64,000 nt of DNA from Hippopus hippopus (GCA_946811185.2 OX328106.1:31308426-31372425), one strand, 5' to 3'; shown: positions 1-11,314, counted from the stretch's first letter. The notes: generated by a model from the sequence alone, not told the origin. A program made the numbers and translations.

Positions 1-756
1 TTTTGCATTTATCAGGTGCGTCTTTGGTATGGACATAATCGACATAATTGATTTCTTTAGAATCCGTTTTATTTTTTTGTTTGTTTGTTTGTTTTTGTTA
101 CGATAAAATGCGCACATTTTAAGAATTATTCTGTGGTTAACGTATATGAAAAGTTTATCTTTGATGTTTCTTTTTAAAAATTAAAAATACAGTGCATCGG
201 CTGTTCTATTCGCTTGAGAAGTAAGATGTATCTAGATCTACTGCTACTTTGAAAAAAAAAAAAAACATTTTCGGTGCTATTTAATACTTTGAACATACCG
301 ATATTTTCTAATAGAGAAAGAAAGAGAGAGTTTTCACTGTTTTTGTGAATATAATCCACACAGTTTTGGGAAAAAGAATTGATCCTCACCCTACCCAATT
401 GAAAATGTTGACGATAACAACAATCAATTTTCTTATTTCGTTTGACATTTAATTGACCTTATGTGATCAAGTCGACTAAAATAATAGCAGAAAACTTAGA
501 GCAATATCAGACTGCACGTATACATGTTCAGGCTGACCTTGCTATGAACTCTCCGCAAAATACATCTACGGAAGCGAACGGCTGGCTAAGGGTGAAAAGA
601 ATCCGGAAGAAAGAAAAAAATGGATAGTAAAAATAGATGAGTTAGTACATTTTGTAAGCGTAAATGTGTTTTATAGGTAGTCATGATTCATTCTTACAGA
701 TTTTTTAAAAGCTTAAAAATACTTTTCTAACTACCTTTTAAATCTATTTACAGAAT
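1..756. other. No gene seen
   Basis: AT-rich with T and A homopolymers; no recognised repeat family. Confidence 0.6.
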
Positions 757-918
757 TCTCTCTCTCTCCCTCTCTCTCTCTCTCTTCTTTTTCTTCTTTT
801 TCTTCTTCTTCTTTTTCTTCTTCTTTCATCTCATCATCAATTCATTTTCTCGTTTCTTCTTCTTTTGTTGTTGTTGTTCTGCTTCTTTTTCTTTTTACTC
901 TTCTTCTTCTTGTTCTTC
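757..918. repeat. Pyrimidine tract (CT)n/(CTT)n
   Basis: CT dinucleotides then TTC/TTCTTT-rich sequence on the + strand. Confidence 0.85.
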
Positions 919-1679
919 TTGTATGTTAGGTCATACCAATTCTCCGTTTATTTTCACTGAGGAAAGTACAGTCTGTCAGCCCACTAAGAAGTCCCCGTTT
1001 TTCGAACAACACCGTGCTAGCTGGTTGAAGTTCGAGGAAGCGCCGGCAGTTTTAACTGGCTAGCAAACAATTTTATTTTCATATGTTTCATGTTATGTGC
1101 ATGCAGTCCATTATTCTGTCTATCATTTAGCTTTAAAGGAATCGGGCGATAATTCAATATTAAATCGAACGCTGAACAGTGTATCCGTATCATACATATA
1201 AACGCCTACCACTCGTCACAACTCGGCCGATTCAGTGCCTACATCTAACCTTGTCTGTATCAAGGAGGTTTCCATTTTTAAATACTGTCAGTCAAATGAT
1301 CTTAAATATGGCGGCGTCAAAGTAGAATCTATTAAAAATGGCAACAACAGCCACCGTGATTAGCAACCTGTCGCTGAAAATGCCTGGAGGAATTGATAGA
1401 CGAAATTAGAAAATAAATGTACAAACTGTTTGTCAACGGAAATGTATTTAAAAAGATTCTGATGGAAAATTGTGAGTAGTGTTTTCTTTTTCTAAGAGGA
1501 GTGTTGCAATTTAATAACGGTAAAGCAGTATATTTCCGGCGACAAAATGTAGCTTGTACATGCGTATCAAGCTAGGTGATACAGCTGAGGGATTTGATCA
1601 ACAGATAACCCGCGTCTTGCCGAATTTACGATAACATGACGCGTCTGAATACACCTTACTTATTTGACGCTTTGATAAA
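919..1679. other. No gene seen
   Basis: Contains ATGGCGGCGTC at 1308, whose frame stops after five codons, and a 23-codon ORF at 1338. Neither has a convincing splice donor. Confidence 0.5.
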
Positions 1680-1927
1680 TGAGCCATGCTCTGTGAAAAG
1701 GGGGCTTAATGCATCTGCGAAAAGTATCGACCCAGGTCAGCCTGCGACCTGAGCCGAAACTTTTCGCTATTGATCAATTTTCTGTATGTTAAAGGACCAG
1801 TCTACCTCATGATTCAGTTGGTTGTCAGACAAAATTGATTTTTATGGATTCATAATTATGTGATGTCTTGCTTGGTATGATGCATCACGGAGATGCATTA
1901 AGCCCCCTTTTGCCAGAGTGTGGCTCA
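1680..1927. mobile_element. MITE-B copy 1
   Basis: Ends TGAGCCATGCTCTGTGAAAA and complement; internal landmarks GGACCAGTCTACCTCATGA and TGGATTCATAATTATG. One side of the internal hairpin is deleted (CAGCCTGCGACCTGAGCC). Confidence 0.8.
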
Positions 1928-2465
1928 AATGTATGAGCCGCGCTCTTGCGGAATGGAATTGAATGCTTTATATCTAATTATAGATCCATAAAACCCATTT
2001 TGTCGAATAATTGACTGGATCATGTGGTGGATTGGTCTTTTAGTTTGAACAAATTTCTTTTCATCGATTGAGAAACAAGTTCTTTCAACTTAAACTAATC
2101 TCTCTCGATTCTGCTTCCTGGGAACTAAACTAGAAATGCGCCGAGTGAGTAGGCCAATGAACAGTCCCATGCATTAATTGACTAAATTAGTAGCGAATAT
2201 TTTAGATCAAGGTTAGCCTTCTTGGACTGTACAGGCTTGCCTGAGTCGATACTTTTTGCAAATTCACTGAATACCCTCTTCAGAGGCTTCGGCTCACATT
2301 TAGATGTCGCGACCTTGTTTACTGTAGCCAAGGTTGTCCAAAATCTATATTGGAAAAGTTTTGTTAGATTTTTTTCAGCAATTTCTGAATACTGTTTTCG
2401 GTTTTTAATAGAATAACGCAGGGTTTATATGAAAAGAATCGAAGAAAGATAAATAGACGATATTA
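1928..2465. other. No gene seen
   Basis: A 64-codon frame (2222-2416) has no family features. Nothing else supported. Confidence 0.5.
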
Positions 2466-2827
2466 TTTTATCACATTAACTACCTTTATTTTCAGTGTGA
2501 TACAATCCGTTCGAATTTTTTTTTTTTTATCTCGCGCTTCAGAAGAGCAAATGGTCAAAGCTCTGTAATTATACGCCACGTCTCTAAAACATTGTTGACC
2601 AAGATTTCTCTGTGTGAGATTTATTGTCAATTTGATTGTCGTGATAAAGCTGCAGAGTTTATCATCTTTAGATTCAACTGTTTTCGGTCCGTGATGTACA
2701 TACCTGTCTAAGACGCAAATACGTTTCATGTAAATTTCAATACACAGGCACATATATATGTATACCTATCTTTTTTAACACATCATTAACATTAAATTAT
2801 TTGCTGTACAATTATGTGATTAAAAAA
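2466..2827. mobile_element. TTATCACATTAACT-ended element
   Basis: Left TTTTATCACATTAACTACC, right CAATTATGTGATTAAAAA. The interior TCTAAAACATTGTTGACCAA and TTTATCATC are shared with the 30-kb element in the same order. Confidence 0.55.
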
Positions 2828-3149
2828 ATCTGACATTGAGGTATTTTTTAAAACTCGTCAACAGAAAAATACTAAATATTACTCTTACGTTCCCAAAGGC
2901 TTGCTGAATGATAGTTTTCTTTATACTCGTTTGATAAACTTTTCTCTCAAATACCAGTTTATGTAAGATCTTATATATTTTTGACTGCGGCACAGGTCTG
3001 AACCAGCATTTGGCTTCGATCAAATACACACTCTGTAAGCACAACACATCTTGTGGGTTCCAGGAACAATAATTATGTACCCGTAAGCAAACGGGAGAAT
3101 GAAAACAGTTTTTATTATATTCTTATCAGTGAATTACTGGGATTTCACA

Positions 3150-3215
3150 GTGAATAACACCACTAGTGATGATAAATATGGTCTCATCACTAGTGACGAT
3201 ATAGTTTTAGAATGT
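3150..3215. repeat. CACTAGTGATGA inverted motif pair
   Basis: ACCACTAGTGATGATAAATA and CTCATCACTAGTGACGATA form short inverted repeats; a related motif (ACAACTAGTGATGATGATAC) recurs at 3797-3816. Confidence 0.4.
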
Positions 3216-3307
3216 TTTCCGGTCTACTTTTTCCCTACATTGCTCATATTGTGCCATTCTTGATGATTATTAGAATAAAAAAGGGTGGATTAGGAATAGA
3301 ATAAATA

Positions 3308-3461
3308 GGATAATCAACTGACTGTGTGATATTAAATATCTGTCACTCGAATGGAGTTTGATTCGGTTAAAAAACTCGTCCTTCGGACTCGTTTTTTCAA
3401 CTGCATCACACCAATTCTCGTGACAGATTTTTAATATCACACACAACCAGTTGATTATCCT
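3308..3461. repeat. Palindromic MITE-G, copy 1
   Basis: GGATAATCAACTGACTGTGT and complement at the right; inner CTCGTCCTTCGGACTCG hairpin; arms about 65 bp. Confidence 0.75.
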
Positions 3462-3961
3462 CTATGTATTGTTACTTTGGTACAGGTGCATGTTCAATAG
3501 ATATTCGTATATGTGAAGCAGAGTGTAGACGACGCGAAAAAGCTTAATGTAGTAGGAGAAGTGGAGAATCTTCAGTAATTATATTTTTCTCTTGTAAAAT
3601 GATAAGTTATTTTACTGATCAACATTATTTAACATTTGCTTTTTCTTCAGAAGATAACTACATGTACACTCAACAAGAATAAATCCATTGAAAATGGTCT
3701 GAAAAATTGGTAGATCTTTATTGTTCATATGTTTAATTTGCGCATTTTATTCTGTTCGAACAAAAAGTGATATCATCACTCCCCAAGTAATATCACAACT
3801 AGTGATGATGATACATGTAAAGTCACTGAAAATTGATAAATCAATGTTAATAATGGGAAAGTATAAACACACAGTACTTTTTGTTGCAACTTCATCTATA
3901 TTTCCGAGTGACAAAAGACGCCCCATTGCCATTGACTATGTCCTATTCGCATTGGTCCGAG

Positions 3962-4172
3962 GACCTGTGTGGCTCAGCTGTTAGTGAATTGGGTAAGATA
4001 TCCATGTGTCTCTGGTTCGATCCTTACTCGAAGTGCTGAGTTTTATGTTGGAGTGTTCAGGGGCAAGGCACTTCAAAGGTCAATCCTAGTAGCCTATCGG
4101 TAAACCCCGAGAAACGTAGAATCTAGATAAATGTCACTGTAATATGACTGAAATAATTTTAAAAGCGACGAG
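3962..4172 (+). mobile_element. tRNA-derived SINE, type 1
   Basis: A-box TGGCTCAGCTG at 3970-3980 fits the pol III consensus and B-box GGTTCGATCC is at 4014-4023. The body has TGGAGTGTTCAGGGGCAAGG and ends near ATATGACTGAAATAATTTTA. The partner copy at 51.7 kb is on the other strand. Confidence 0.75.
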
Positions 4173-4376
4173 AAAAGGTAGAAATACTGGTAATCTTCAT
4201 CACAAAGTTTTCTATGTTTCCAAAAACCAATCCAATCAAAGGAAAGAATTTAATTTGTAGTTTGATAATACTTTCCATTTCCATACAGAGAAGACATAAA
4301 AAAAAATCTATCGTCTGATGGCAATCAGTAGAAATTTTGTTGCATAAAACAGTTGCCCAGGACTGGGGTCCTTTTG

Positions 4377-4745
4377 TTAACTTTTTACCAGACGACAATA
4401 TTATACACTTGTCCAAATTCAAAGGATTTGCAGACGACAAATCGGGTGTGGCGTAAATCATGAAATTTGTCTTTAAAATGGCAGCAATACATTCTTTTCA
4501 AAAATGATTTTCAAACGACTTCTTTATCCGTGCTATTATTTTTTTTTTTAAATCCCGTGTGTTATAGGCCCAAGAAAAAGGCCTTTCAAAAATATTAAAG
4601 GCAAAAGAGATACCAGCATTTTTCTTTGCTTTACATGTTTTCAAAAGCCCTCTTCCTTGAGGCCGTTCAAAACAAATAATTTTACCTTTTACAACGATGT
4701 TTTCCACCGTACCTAAGATAAAATTTATCAGCTGAGCCACATTTA
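4377..4745. mobile_element. Degraded MITE-D
   Basis: 4377-4470 matches the left half (CTTTTTACCAGACGACAATA). GATACCAGCATTTTTCTTTG and CAAAAGCCCTCTTCCTTGAG at 4608-4665 match the right half. The interior has been enlarged by unrecognised sequence. Confidence 0.5.
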
Positions 4746-4820
4746 ATTTCTAATCTGCAACAGTTTTGAATTAAGTTGAGTTTTTTTTTTTTTGTTTTGT
4801 TTTTTGTTCGGTAAAGAGTC

Positions 4821-5026
4821 AACCTTTATCCTGTTGAATAACTTAAAAGAAACTTTCGAACCGACAGCGAAAAATGAATTTGACACTGTCAAAATTATTT
4901 TTGGGGAAAGATATCTCATTAATGGAAAGTTAAGATCCAAGATCAGACTGCACGTTCCGTGCAGTCTGATCTTGATCTAAATAGTCCACAAAAGGTCCTT
5001 GAGTCGCGCTGAGCAGCCTAAGACTT
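4821..5026. mobile_element. MITE-C copy 1
   Basis: Forward copy (TTATCCTGTTGAATAA ... TGAGCAGCCTAAG) with the hairpin ACTGCACGTTCCGTGCAGT. It lies within a degraded MITE-D, whose GGTAAAGAGT precedes it and whose GGGACTGTGTGGTAAA follows. Confidence 0.8.
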
Positions 5027-5282
5027 GAAACATGGGACTGTGTGGTAAATGGTAAAGTTGGCTCACGATGATTATGGGGAATAGGGGCAATTTTCCGTCT
5101 TACGTTTTGGGCATGCGTAATAAAGAGGAAATTATTTCCATTAGATTGAAAAAGATTATAGGGTTTCCTTTTTACCCCGATGGTTCATTTGCACTTAACC
5201 TTCCTTTTTCTTTTGACTTCTATCTCTTAATGTCTAAACCCTTTACAGCACAATCCTGAGTTCCTTAATTGTTTACTGTACA

Positions 5283-5455
5283 ATTCTGAGTTTTAACGAC
5301 TCTTGGGAAAAAAGCTTTTAAAAACATCACAGGCAAAAAAAAAAATGCTGGTTACCATCAGCTTCTCCTTTTCTTTCAAAGTTTTCTATCCTTTCAAAGA
5401 CAAATTCCATGGATCATTTGGACCATACATAATTTGTCGTCTGCGAAATGCTTTG
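5283..5455. mobile_element. Degraded MITE-D, reverse
   Basis: GAGTTTTAACGACTCTTGGG ... AAAATGCTGGTTACCATCAG ... AATTTGTCGTCTGCGAAATG. Confidence 0.65.
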
Positions 5456-5461
5456 AAAAAT

Positions 5462-5665
5462 TTTGACCTGCTATGTAAGTTAAACGAAACTTTCAAGCCG
5501 GTATTAGAAACTCAAACTTTGCTATAACGAAAAGATTTTTTGAAAAAAAAATTTCCTTTTCGGACAGTGTAGAACCAAGATCAGACTGCACATTTTGTGC
5601 AGTCTGATCTTGGTCTACACTGTCCGCAAAAGGTCAGTGAGTCGTGCTTAGCAGCCTAAGGATTA
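5462..5665. mobile_element. MITE-C copy 2
   Basis: Forward copy; the hairpin ACTGCACATTTTGTGCAGT is perfectly paired. The right end GCAGCCTAAGGATTAA retains the TTAA. Confidence 0.8.
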
Positions 5666-6523
5666 AGACAAATCTAAATTTTTTATCGTCTGGTAGAGAA
5701 TTACAGGCAACTAAAGCCTTAAAGATTGTTTTAAAAAGAAGGTTTATATCTAAATAAGGAAAAAATAACCAGAATGCGACTGTATGCTTTAAATGGGAAA
5801 AATACTCCACAAAAAGAAAACACAAAAAATTAAAATAAATCGTGTACGAGTACGAAATGGCGACCGTCAGAAATAGTCAAATGTTCTGTTGGCTTAGTAA
5901 GAGTATCACAGAAATTACGTTGAAGAGTGTTAATGCCCCCTGACATCTTCATCTTCCATTTTCTTAAAATAGGTTAAAGATACAGGTATACCCGTTTTCA
6001 GCCAATTTTCAGTCAGTTTTTAGCCCATGTCATCCTTATCTTATGAAACTACAACCATTCTTGTGTCTTCGTGCCAATTGTTTCCCCTGACGGCAGCAAG
6101 ATTACACTGATTACGACGGATAGAAAATGCACATCATGCTTTGGAGGCCTTCCCAGCTATCGCTCTTGTCGTTTCCAGTTTAAATGAGGACAAATCCCTT
6201 GAGTTTCTTTAACGCGAACACCATTTTTATCGATTATTTACCTGTGTTTACACAGCTGACCAATATCTGAACTATTATAGACACTGTAAAGTTTCATCTG
6301 TGTTTATTCTCTCTGTCTGTAGAGATGTAACTTTAAGAAAATCATTAAGATCAATATAAAAAAAAATCACTGTAGGACAGTAAACTGATAAGGCGCATTT
6401 TTATTTACGAAGTTTCCGTTGTAGGTAATAGCCAACGCGGCCGAGAGATACATGCGCATCGTAGGAAGCTTTTTTACTTTGCAAGCGTAGAGGACCTGGA
6501 GGGTTACCTTTCTGTAAAAAGGT
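5666..6523. other. No gene seen
   Basis: Unrecognised AT-rich sequence. Confidence 0.55.
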
Positions 6524-6527
6524 TTTA

Positions 6528-6732
6528 ACCCTTAAGTTGCTAAGCGCGACTCAATGACCCTTTGCGGACATTGTATATCAAGATCAGACTGCACGAAACG
6601 TGCACATTGATGTTAGATTTACACAGTCCGACAAGGATATAAGATTCCCCAACACACATTTTTGAAATAGTAAAGTTTAGGTCTTTACTATTTGCTGGAA
6701 AAAAATCATTTAACTTATTTAGCAGGTTAAGG
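6528..6732. mobile_element. MITE-C copy 3
   Basis: Reverse copy flanked by TTAA at 6524-6527 and 6733-6736. The right half of the hairpin has decayed (GTGCACATTGATGTTAG). Confidence 0.8.
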
Positions 6733-6736
6733 TTAA

Positions 6737-7844
6737 AATAAAGGGGGCGGTCGTAATCGTCTATTTTTATGAGACCAGATTTGACGTCATCATACATGTG
6801 CATATTTGTATACGATTGGACATAAATTGACGCTTGTTTAATATCGATCATGTGACATAAAAAGCCATTTCGAAATCTAAAAATACCTCAAGAGGCTATG
6901 TTTTATTCTAAGGAAATACTACGTTTTTTTTTTTTTTTCTTTTATTATCATTTTTCGCTATTTCAGCTTCTTTATTGGTGGTATACAAGTTATTACAATA
7001 TCTTAAAATTCGGTGATAAAACGTTGTAAAGTTTGCTAAGGTCAGGAAAATATGAATAACACCTATTGACAGGTTATAGAAAAGTAAAGGGAAATTTCGT
7101 TTTAGAGGGGAAAAATATCTAAAGTCTTAAGATATATGAATGATGCCTTAAATCTGTTACAGAAAATTAATGATTCTCTCCGTCTTTCAAGTCTTACGAA
7201 ATTCCGGGGCAATTTGAACCAATCAATCACGAATAAATCTCCTGTTATTAGTCGCCATTTCCCAAAGGGACTAAGTTGATTGAAAATGTGCAATCGCTCT
7301 CACACATACCATAAAAAGGATTAGCATTGAGGAAAAGGGATTTTTTCCTCTCTCTCTCACTCGCTAATGGTGTGGAAAACAGTGTGGGAAAAGAAGCAAT
7401 TGCCTACAAATCCTTTTCTATAATGATTTAAAAGCTGTTTTTATATGGGGGGGGGGGGATTAGAAAGCTGAGTTGACATGTATTCATTAGTTATTCTGGT
7501 CTAATTAGATTCTTGTCTTCATTACTAATTGACTTCGTTGTTTCATTCGTTCATTCTTTTATCTGTACATGTGTAATCTGGACTCAGTGTCTCATTCCTG
7601 TGTTTTCCTTTTTTGTTTATGCTCCGGCGATGTTTAGCAAGAAAGCATCCGACTTGCGTGGGGACAACAGCTTTTTGTGGAAAGGATTTCAAAAGAACCT
7701 CTAGGAAAGCATGGAATTTTATTGCCATGCAGCCTAGGGTTAAATGTCTCTATCGATGCCATCATTGTATGGCACATTTATTTCAGAGGCAGTAGAGCGA
7801 TACGGATCCATCAAAGTCCTCTTGTTAATCTATACTGTTGTAAG
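6737..7844. other. No gene seen
   Basis: Unrecognised sequence with a poly-T (about 6925) and a 12-13-base G run (about 7447). Overlapping ~60-codon frames near 7513-7795 show no homology I recognise. Confidence 0.5.
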
Positions 7845-8083
7845 TGAGCCATGCTCTGTGAAAAGATGGCTAAATGCATCTGAAAAAAAGTCTGCGAAGG
7901 CTGAACTGGGTCGATACTTTTTGATTTTGGAAAATTTTCTGCATGTCAAAGGACCAATCTGCTTCTGGATCAAATCAATTGTTAAAAAAAAATGGATTTT
8001 TTTATTCATAATTATGTGATAACTTAATTGGTTTAATGCATCGCGGAGAAGCATTAAGACTCCTTTTACAAGAGCATGGCTCA
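7845..8083. mobile_element. MITE-B copy 2
   Basis: Complete at both ends; the internal hairpin has decayed (TCTGCGAAGGCTGAACTGGG). Confidence 0.8.
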
Positions 8084-8109
8084 TATGTGGGTTTTTTTTC
8101 TTCTATTAA

Positions 8110-8368
8110 TGGCCTGCAACACCCGAAAAGGGGCATTCGGACATTTGCGTAAAGTGTCGTCTCGGATCAGCCTGCGCAGTCCACGCAGGCTAATCCGAAA
8201 CCACACTTTCCGTTTTTATGTAATTTTCTGTTTTACGCAAATCTATTGTAAGACAAAATCTAATGTAGTCGTGAAGTGCCGTCTCGGATCAGCCTGCGAG
8301 GACTGCACAGGCTGATCCGAGACGACACTTTGCGCAAATGTCCGAATGTCCCTTTTCGCGTGTTGCAG
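8110..8368. mobile_element. MITE-A copy 1
   Basis: The ends read TGGCCTGCAACACCCG and its complement. Each ~80-bp terminal inverted repeat (TIR) contains its own hairpin around CAGCCTGCGCAGTCCACGCA. A ~75-bp spacer contains TTTTTATGTAATTTTCTG. It lies 26 bp from MITE-B copy 2. The terminal GGCC is lost at the right end. Confidence 0.85.
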
Positions 8369-8987
8369 ATTGTAAGATAACAGCTTAAAATTGCAACAAT
8401 TGTGTTTAGTGAATGGACAAAAAATGTCATTTTCATTTTATTTCGTAGCCCTAGGATGAATCAACAAGGCCAATAAGACAGCATGTCAGCAGAATCTGGC
8501 ATCTAATTTTTTTCCTCAAGATGTAAAAAACAGCAGGGTTTTTACGGGTTTAAAACTATAAATCTTACGAGAAAGGTTTTTTTTTTTATTATCCGTAGTT
8601 TTATACCTATCTTTACAGCTGCTTGAACTCTCTGATCATTAAGAACACAATCCCGTATTTTTTAACGACCATAAGGTCTTTGAAAATACTGTGGACAAAA
8701 GAAAATAAGAATGAGTTAATGGGGTTGGAAATGAAGAGATCCTTTTCATCGTAATAGACGTATAGGGTCTGACATGACTTGGCTTTTAAACGAGTCGAAA
8801 AAACAATAGATAATGCGAGCTTTTGGTGTGGTGAGAGTTACAACGTAGTTTTTGACATGCAAAATATTATTTTTCCCTCAAAAGCCAACGCATATTGGAA
8901 TATGATTTTATCACCTACTTTATCTCGAACATACAAAAAAAATGTAGAAATTATCGTTATTTTGGGCCGACTCACACGATAGGCTCA
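8369..8987. other. No gene seen
   Basis: Unrecognised AT-rich sequence. Confidence 0.55.
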
Positions 8988-9055
8988 ACGAGTGGATAGT
9001 ATAGATCCAAGATTAGATAGCACATTCTGTGCTATCTGATCTTGATCTTTGACGT
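8988..9055. mobile_element. MITE-C fragment with altered but paired hairpin
   Basis: Contains AGATAGCACATTCTGTGCTA, continuing TCT. Relative to the family core ACTGCAC/GTGCAGT, two base pairs are changed on both arms so that pairing is kept. Confidence 0.7.
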
Positions 9056-9106
9056 CCAAAACAGCTCCTGTTACTACAGGAGCGATGGCTTGGGGCAAAA
9101 CAGGAA

Positions 9107-9245
9107 ATTTAAATTTTATCATACTGAAAATAAATTTCTCGCGATCTGATTGGGTAACAAGCTTCGAATACATTTTGCTGTCCACTGGCCTCAACCAGCA
9201 AACAGCACAGTTTCCCTGTCGGGAGCCACGTAGTCTTGACTTATA
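9107..9245. mobile_element. MITE-M, first half of a split copy
   Basis: Matches the complement of 20160-20271, including TTTCTCGCGATCTGATTGG and TTTCCCTGTCGGGAGCC. The rest of the element is at 9920-10065, separated by about 670 bp of other sequence. Confidence 0.55.
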
Positions 9246-9671
9246 CACTTCAACGCGAAATCTAAGATGGCGGCGTCTAAAAGAAGCCAGCTACCCACAA
9301 GACAAAAGCATCTTCTTATTACTTGTTTCCTTTAATGGTTGTCACTGAACCAGAAAGAAGGTAGATCTATCATTTTTGAAGTTAAATGAAAATGGCTGAA
9401 TGTATGATCGTTTATTGTCTTTCTGAAACAAATACGCGGGGTTACAACGAGCCACCTCCTCGTCATATAAACAAACCGTAAAGTGTCAAGGTCATATATT
9501 GTTGCAACGTTAAAAAAAAATGAACTAACGGTCGTTTGAAGTAACTAAGGGTCGTTTGTTTACAACCGTGTTTACTTTACCATACGTCCAACAGAGAGCA
9601 CCATCCGTCTTTCTTTCACCGCTTTTTCCCCTTTCCATCAATACTCTTCTTTCTTTCTCCGTCGTTGTGTT

Positions 9672-9673
<2 letters not shown>
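9246..9673. other. Non-coding, with a YY1-like ATG motif
   Basis: AAGATGGCGGCGTC at 9264-9277 opens a 22-codon frame (9267-9335). The motif matches the AAGATGGCGGC initiator/YY1 element known from animal promoters. No supporting gene structure is visible. Confidence 0.3.
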
Positions 9674-9710
<37 letters not shown>

Positions 9711-9725
9711 TATATATATATATAT

Positions 9726-9757
<32 letters not shown>
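9674..9757. repeat. Compound microsatellite T(29)-(TA)n-(GA)n
   Basis: Poly-T, then TA repeats, then GA repeats. Frames reading through it are low-complexity artefacts. Confidence 0.95.
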
Positions 9758-9759
<2 letters not shown>

Positions 9760-9919
9760 TTCATTGTACTTGCCACTATTGTAAAAAGAATTACTAAAAT
9801 TGTATCATAGGGGAAGGACCGACCCTAAGTTGAGAGAACTTGTGGTCCAACCTCATCTCAACATATACGATATAAAATACGAGTATGTTTGAACTAAATG
9901 GACGTTTTTTCACAGTTTT

Positions 9920-10075
9920 CAATGACGTCAGTTTTCGGAGTGTCGGGGCACTCCCAAGGGAAATTCGATTTCGTAAGCATACTTGATTCGTGAAATAATG
10001 AAACAGGAAAATATCCCTTGAATACACGTTGGAATGGTAAAATTTTGCTGTATAATAAATTAGTTGTCCAAACTT
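9920..10075. mobile_element. MITE-M, second half of a split copy
   Basis: Matches the complement of 19966-20110: AATGACGTCAGTTTTC, then ACGTTGGAATGGTAA, then the inverted end TATAATAAATT. Confidence 0.55.
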
Positions 10076-10382
10076 GTTCAAGGCTGGAGCAAATGATGGT
10101 GACGCCATGATTGTATCGCGAAAGTAAGTCGCCGTCTATGTATAGCAACGATACCGATCGAATGTATGTGAGAGTAACTGAGTCATATCACACAACTTTC
10201 AGTCATCCGAAATTCTCTTGTCACCGGAAAACGTAAGGTTCTTGTTTAGTAAACCTTTTGCGGCATATTCAAGATCAAACTGCACGTTCTAGGTCTAACC
10301 GTCACCTACATTGCCCTTACATGTTGGAGTACACTTTCTCAACACAGTAATACATGATGCTATTGGTTGGTTGAATTGATTG

Positions 10383-10455
10383 CATGGCGTTGTGAGCCGC
10401 TTTCAATAGTATTTTAGTCGTATCACCGCGACAGCTCAGATATTCATGCTGTTTG
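10383..10455 (-). mobile_element. SINE type 2 tail fragment
   Basis: TGGCGTTGTGAGCCGCTTTC ... TCGTATCACCGCGACAGCTC resembles the SINE tail; weak. Confidence 0.35.
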
Positions 10456-10675
10456 ACAGACAAGATTATTTGTTCAAACCATTCGGCCATACAAAATATG
10501 GCTACACAATGATATATGGAGAAAAGGTTCTGCTAATAGTTGTCTAGACTAGAACCTTATGAAAAGTATTTTACATAATTTGTTTTACTGATATGGTGGT
10601 CATTGAGACACACCGATCATTTAAAAGTACTTCATAAATCTGAGGGCATGCATGCACTCTTACAACCCTTGGATT

Positions 10676-10985
10676 GCTGTTGTTTGATTGTATGGGGTTT
10701 AATATTGTTTTCCAAAATTATTACAGTTATATCACAGCGGTCAGTACGGTGGCACAAAAGTGACATGGAAGATATATTTTATACTACGTGCGCACGCAGT
10801 AGCTAATACGTGCGCACGTATTAGTTATTACGTGCGCACGTATTAGCTACTGCGTGCGCACGTAGTATAAAATATATCTTCCATGTCACTTTTGTGCCAC
10901 CGTAGGTCAGAGCACCTATACGGGAGTTTCATTTTACCAGTATTTTGTGCAATATTCTTCCGAAGCCGCATGTTCAACGGGACTT
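10676..10985 (-). mobile_element. SINE type 2 fragment split by a palindrome
   Basis: Left piece 10676-10744, right piece 10905-10985 (GCACCTATACGGGAGTTTC). The pieces are contiguous in other SINE copies apart from the six-base duplication GGTCAG. Confidence 0.75.
10745..10904. mobile_element. 160-bp near-perfect palindrome with 6-bp duplication
   Basis: The two ~76-bp arms are identical by eye, starting TACGGTGGCACAAAAGTGAC. Inside, ACGTGCGCACGTA-type palindromes repeat, so the whole is a palindrome of palindromes. GGTCAG at 10739-10744 is repeated at 10905-10910 and the insertion splits a SINE. Confidence 0.9.
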
Positions 10986-11089
10986 TTGTTTCAATTTGGT
11001 GATCTTATAGTAGTGACAGTATTGCTTGTAGTACAAAACAAACAGATCTGGCAAAGGAATATGATAATTGGTCATGTGGTGTAATTTAA

Positions 11090-11310
11090 CTCTCTCCAAA
11101 CAACAAAACTGTTAGACTGGTACACTTTGAAAGCTTTTGCAGAGGCCTACTCAAATGTAGCTCAAAAAGTGGGTTCCACATGTGAAAGGGTAGAAAAGAT
11201 TATCGTAAAAGGAGAAAATGCTGGTTACCAGCATTTTCTCCTTTTCCCACAATCTTTTCTTTGACGGTCTTTTTAAGGATCATTAAAACGATGGTTTGTT
11301 TGGTAAAGGG
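11090..11310. mobile_element. MITE-D copy 1
   Basis: Forward copy between TTAA at 11086-11089 and 11311-11314. Core hairpin AAAATGCTGGTTACCAGCAT within GGAGAAA...TTTCTCC. Confidence 0.9.
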
Positions 11311-11314
11311 TTAA

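Noticed and set aside
1338..1409. Short ORF with good start context (23 codons) as a first exon
   Set aside because: No convincing splice donor before its stop codon and no homology recognised.
8076..8315. Recurrent ORFs with similar peptides such as ACNTRKGAFGHLRKVSSRISLRSPRR (also near 21.2, 21.4, 40.5, 40.8 and 56.2 kb)
   Set aside because: All are translations of the MITE-A arms. Their similarity reflects repeat copies, not a protein family.
9525..9810. 83-84-codon frames on both strands near 9.5-9.8 kb
   Set aside because: They translate the T/TA/GA microsatellite into Phe, Lys, Ile-Tyr and Arg-Glu runs.
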